A stretch of DNA of 6,981 bases from a bacterium CG2_30_54_10 (GTDB lineage: Bacteria; Muiribacteriota; Ozemobacteria; Ozemobacterales; Ozemobacteraceae): contig MNYA01000184.1 in NCBI GenBank assembly GCA_001872985.1, forward strand, positions 1-6,981, written 5' to 3'. Below are positions 6,219 through 6,981 of the stretch, piece by piece (the stretch's first letter is position 1; each line of letters begins with the position of its first letter). The notes beneath the pieces are model-generated. The model did no database searches, had not been told where the DNA came from, and saw only the letters and a program-made list of their open reading frames with translations. The position numbers were made by a program, and so were the translations under genes.

Positions 6219-6745
6219 TGCCGCGGATAGTCATCGGTGCCGATCACGGCGGTTACGCACTTAAGGAAGAACTGAAGAAACATCTTCTTGGCCAGGGCTT
6301 GGTTGTCGAGGACATCGGCACTCATTCGACTGAGCCGGTCGATTACCCCGATATTGCATTTCTTGTCGCAATGGTTGTGGTCAGAAACGAGCACACGCTC
6401 GGGATTATCATCGACGGGGCGGGAGCCGGTTCCTGCATGGCAGCCAATAAGGTACACGGAGTGCGGGCTGCCTGCTGCAACGATCTCTACACGGCGCGAA
6501 ACAGTCGTGAGCATAATCACGCGAATATTCTCACTCTAGGAAGCATGGTAATTGGCACGGGCCTGATGAAGCAGATCGTAGATCTTTGGCTGACCACGCT
6601 GCCCGCTCCCGGGCGTCATGCAGCTCGGGTTGCCAAGATTGTCGCGATCGAAAAAAACTCGTGCGTCGCCGCAGATGAACGCAGATTTGGATCGGATGAA
6701 GAAAGAGAAAACCAAGAGTTTTTGGCCGCAGACGAACGCAGATGA
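6218..6745 (+). CDS. rpiB: RpiB/LacAB-family sugar-phosphate isomerase homologue with altered active site and repeat-encoded tail
   Basis: The frame is 175 codons; residues 1-150 align without gaps to E. coli RpiB (149 residues), which interconverts ribose 5-phosphate and ribulose 5-phosphate. Kept: GADHGG with Asp9 and His10, DYPD near 42-45, AANKVHGVRAA, SREHN with His99, and GRHAARV with the phosphate-binding Arg133 and Arg137. Changed: the loop ICGTGIG of E. coli is IDGAGAG here, so catalytic Cys66 is Asp66 and Thr68 is Ala68. The Glu used as base in the mycobacterial type is also absent (Ser at that place). Substrate binding is likely; the chemistry may differ or be lost. RpiB homologues are a mark of SPU microcompartment loci. 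Residues 151-175 (AADERRFGSDEER and on) are encoded by the tandem repeat, and the TGA at 6743-6745 also lies in it. The start overlaps the previous stop (TGATG), with GGGAG at 6205-6209. The symbol reflects family, not tested activity. Confidence 0.92.
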   Translation: MPRIVIGADHGGYALKEELKKHLLGQGLVVEDIGTHSTEPVDYPDIAFLVAMVVVRNEHTLGIIIDGAGAGSCMAANKVHGVRAACCNDLYTARNSREHNHANILTLGSMVIGTGLMKQIVDLWLTTLPAPGRHAARVAKIVAIEKNSCVAADERRFGSDEERENQEFLAADERR

Positions 6746-6981
6746 ACGCAGATTTGGACCGGATGAAGAAAGAGAAAACCAAGAGTTTTTGGCCGCAGAT
6801 GAACGCAGATGAACGCAGATTTGGATCGGATGAAGAAAGAGAAAACCAAGAGTTTTTGGCCGCAGATGAACGCAGATTTGGATCGGATGAAGAAAGAGAA
6901 AACCAAGAGTTTTTGGCCGCAGACGAACGCAGATGAACGCAGATTTGGACCGGATGAAGAAAGAGAAAACCAAGAGTTTTT
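6668..6981 (+). repeat. Tandem repeat array of 57- and 67-base units, running off the window
   Basis: Five units begin at 6668, 6725, 6792, 6859 and 6916, each starting GCCGCAGA and ending CAAGAGTTTTTG. Lengths are 57, 67, 67, 57 and at least 66 (cut by the window end). The 10-base difference is one or two copies of GAACGCAGAT. Units 1 and 4 are identical, and so are 2 and 5 (which share GACGAACG and GGACCGG), giving an A-B-C-A-B order with a 191-base higher period. The first 78 bases lie inside the rpiB frame; the other 236 or so hold no gene I would support. Reading frames on both strands are only translations of the repeat. Confidence 0.95.

Noticed and set aside
6742..6936. Small + strand frame inside the array starting MNADLDRMKKEK
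   Set aside because: It is made wholly of the repeat, with no ribosome site and no family match.
6536..6973. Minus-strand frame with repeated 'SFFIRSKSAFIC' peptide
   Set aside because: It is only the tandem repeat read on the other strand plus the opposite strand of rpiB; not a real repeat protein.
6668..6981. CRISPR array
   Set aside because: Units are contiguous with near-identical sequence throughout; there are no unique spacers and no cas genes.

Overview
The window holds a compact, single-strand gene cluster for a bacterial microcompartment (BMC), a protein-shelled metabolosome. All eight supported genes lie on the + strand. The moderately GC-rich coding DNA, bacterial Shine-Dalgarno sites and dispersed intergenic repeats point to a bacterium. 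Repeats of this kind are familiar from environmental, often uncultured lineages, but I cannot name a phylum from sequence alone. The gene content (PTAC-type PduL, CoA-acylating aldehyde dehydrogenase, PduS-like flavin/Fe-S protein, PduT-like Fe-S shell trimer, and an RpiB-like sugar-phosphate isomerase homologue) best fits the sugar-phosphate-utilising (SPU) class of BMC loci, although no deoxyribose-phosphate aldolase lies inside the window.

Layout. Bases 1-168 are intergenic: a diverged, inverted copy of the repeat that also fills the right end, then a possible promoter. Gene 1 (169-1212) is an unrecognised protein with a short BMC-type linker motif and a degenerate triosephosphate-isomerase-like segment at its C-terminal end. 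It overlaps pduL (1212-1856) by one base. Then come a hexameric shell protein BMC-H (1903-2196) and a pentameric vertex protein BMC-P (2216-2512). A 180-base gap contains a perfect hairpin and a weak repeat copy. The aldehyde dehydrogenase follows (2693-4111). After a second, palindrome-rich 177-base gap come the PduS-like protein (4289-5650), the PduT-like trimer (5658-6218) and the RpiB homologue (6218-6745), the last two overlapping by one base. From 6668 to the window end there is a tandem repeat array, and the rpiB reading frame runs into it.

How the parts fit. A sugar-phosphate-derived aldehyde would be oxidised to acyl-CoA by the aldehyde dehydrogenase. PduL would convert acyl-CoA to acyl-phosphate and recycle CoA inside the shell. 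PduS and the Fe-S-bearing PduT trimer could move electrons between NADH inside and acceptors outside. BMC-H, BMC-T and BMC-P supply facets and vertices. PduL and the aldehyde dehydrogenase both start with very similar amphipathic encapsulation helices. The enzyme that makes the aldehyde is not in the window.

Points most worth a second look: the RpiB homologue has Asp where E. coli RpiB has its catalytic Cys66; gene 1 carries a TIM-like segment without the catalytic His or the GHSERR loop; and the tandem repeat supplies the last 25 codons and the stop codon of rpiB.
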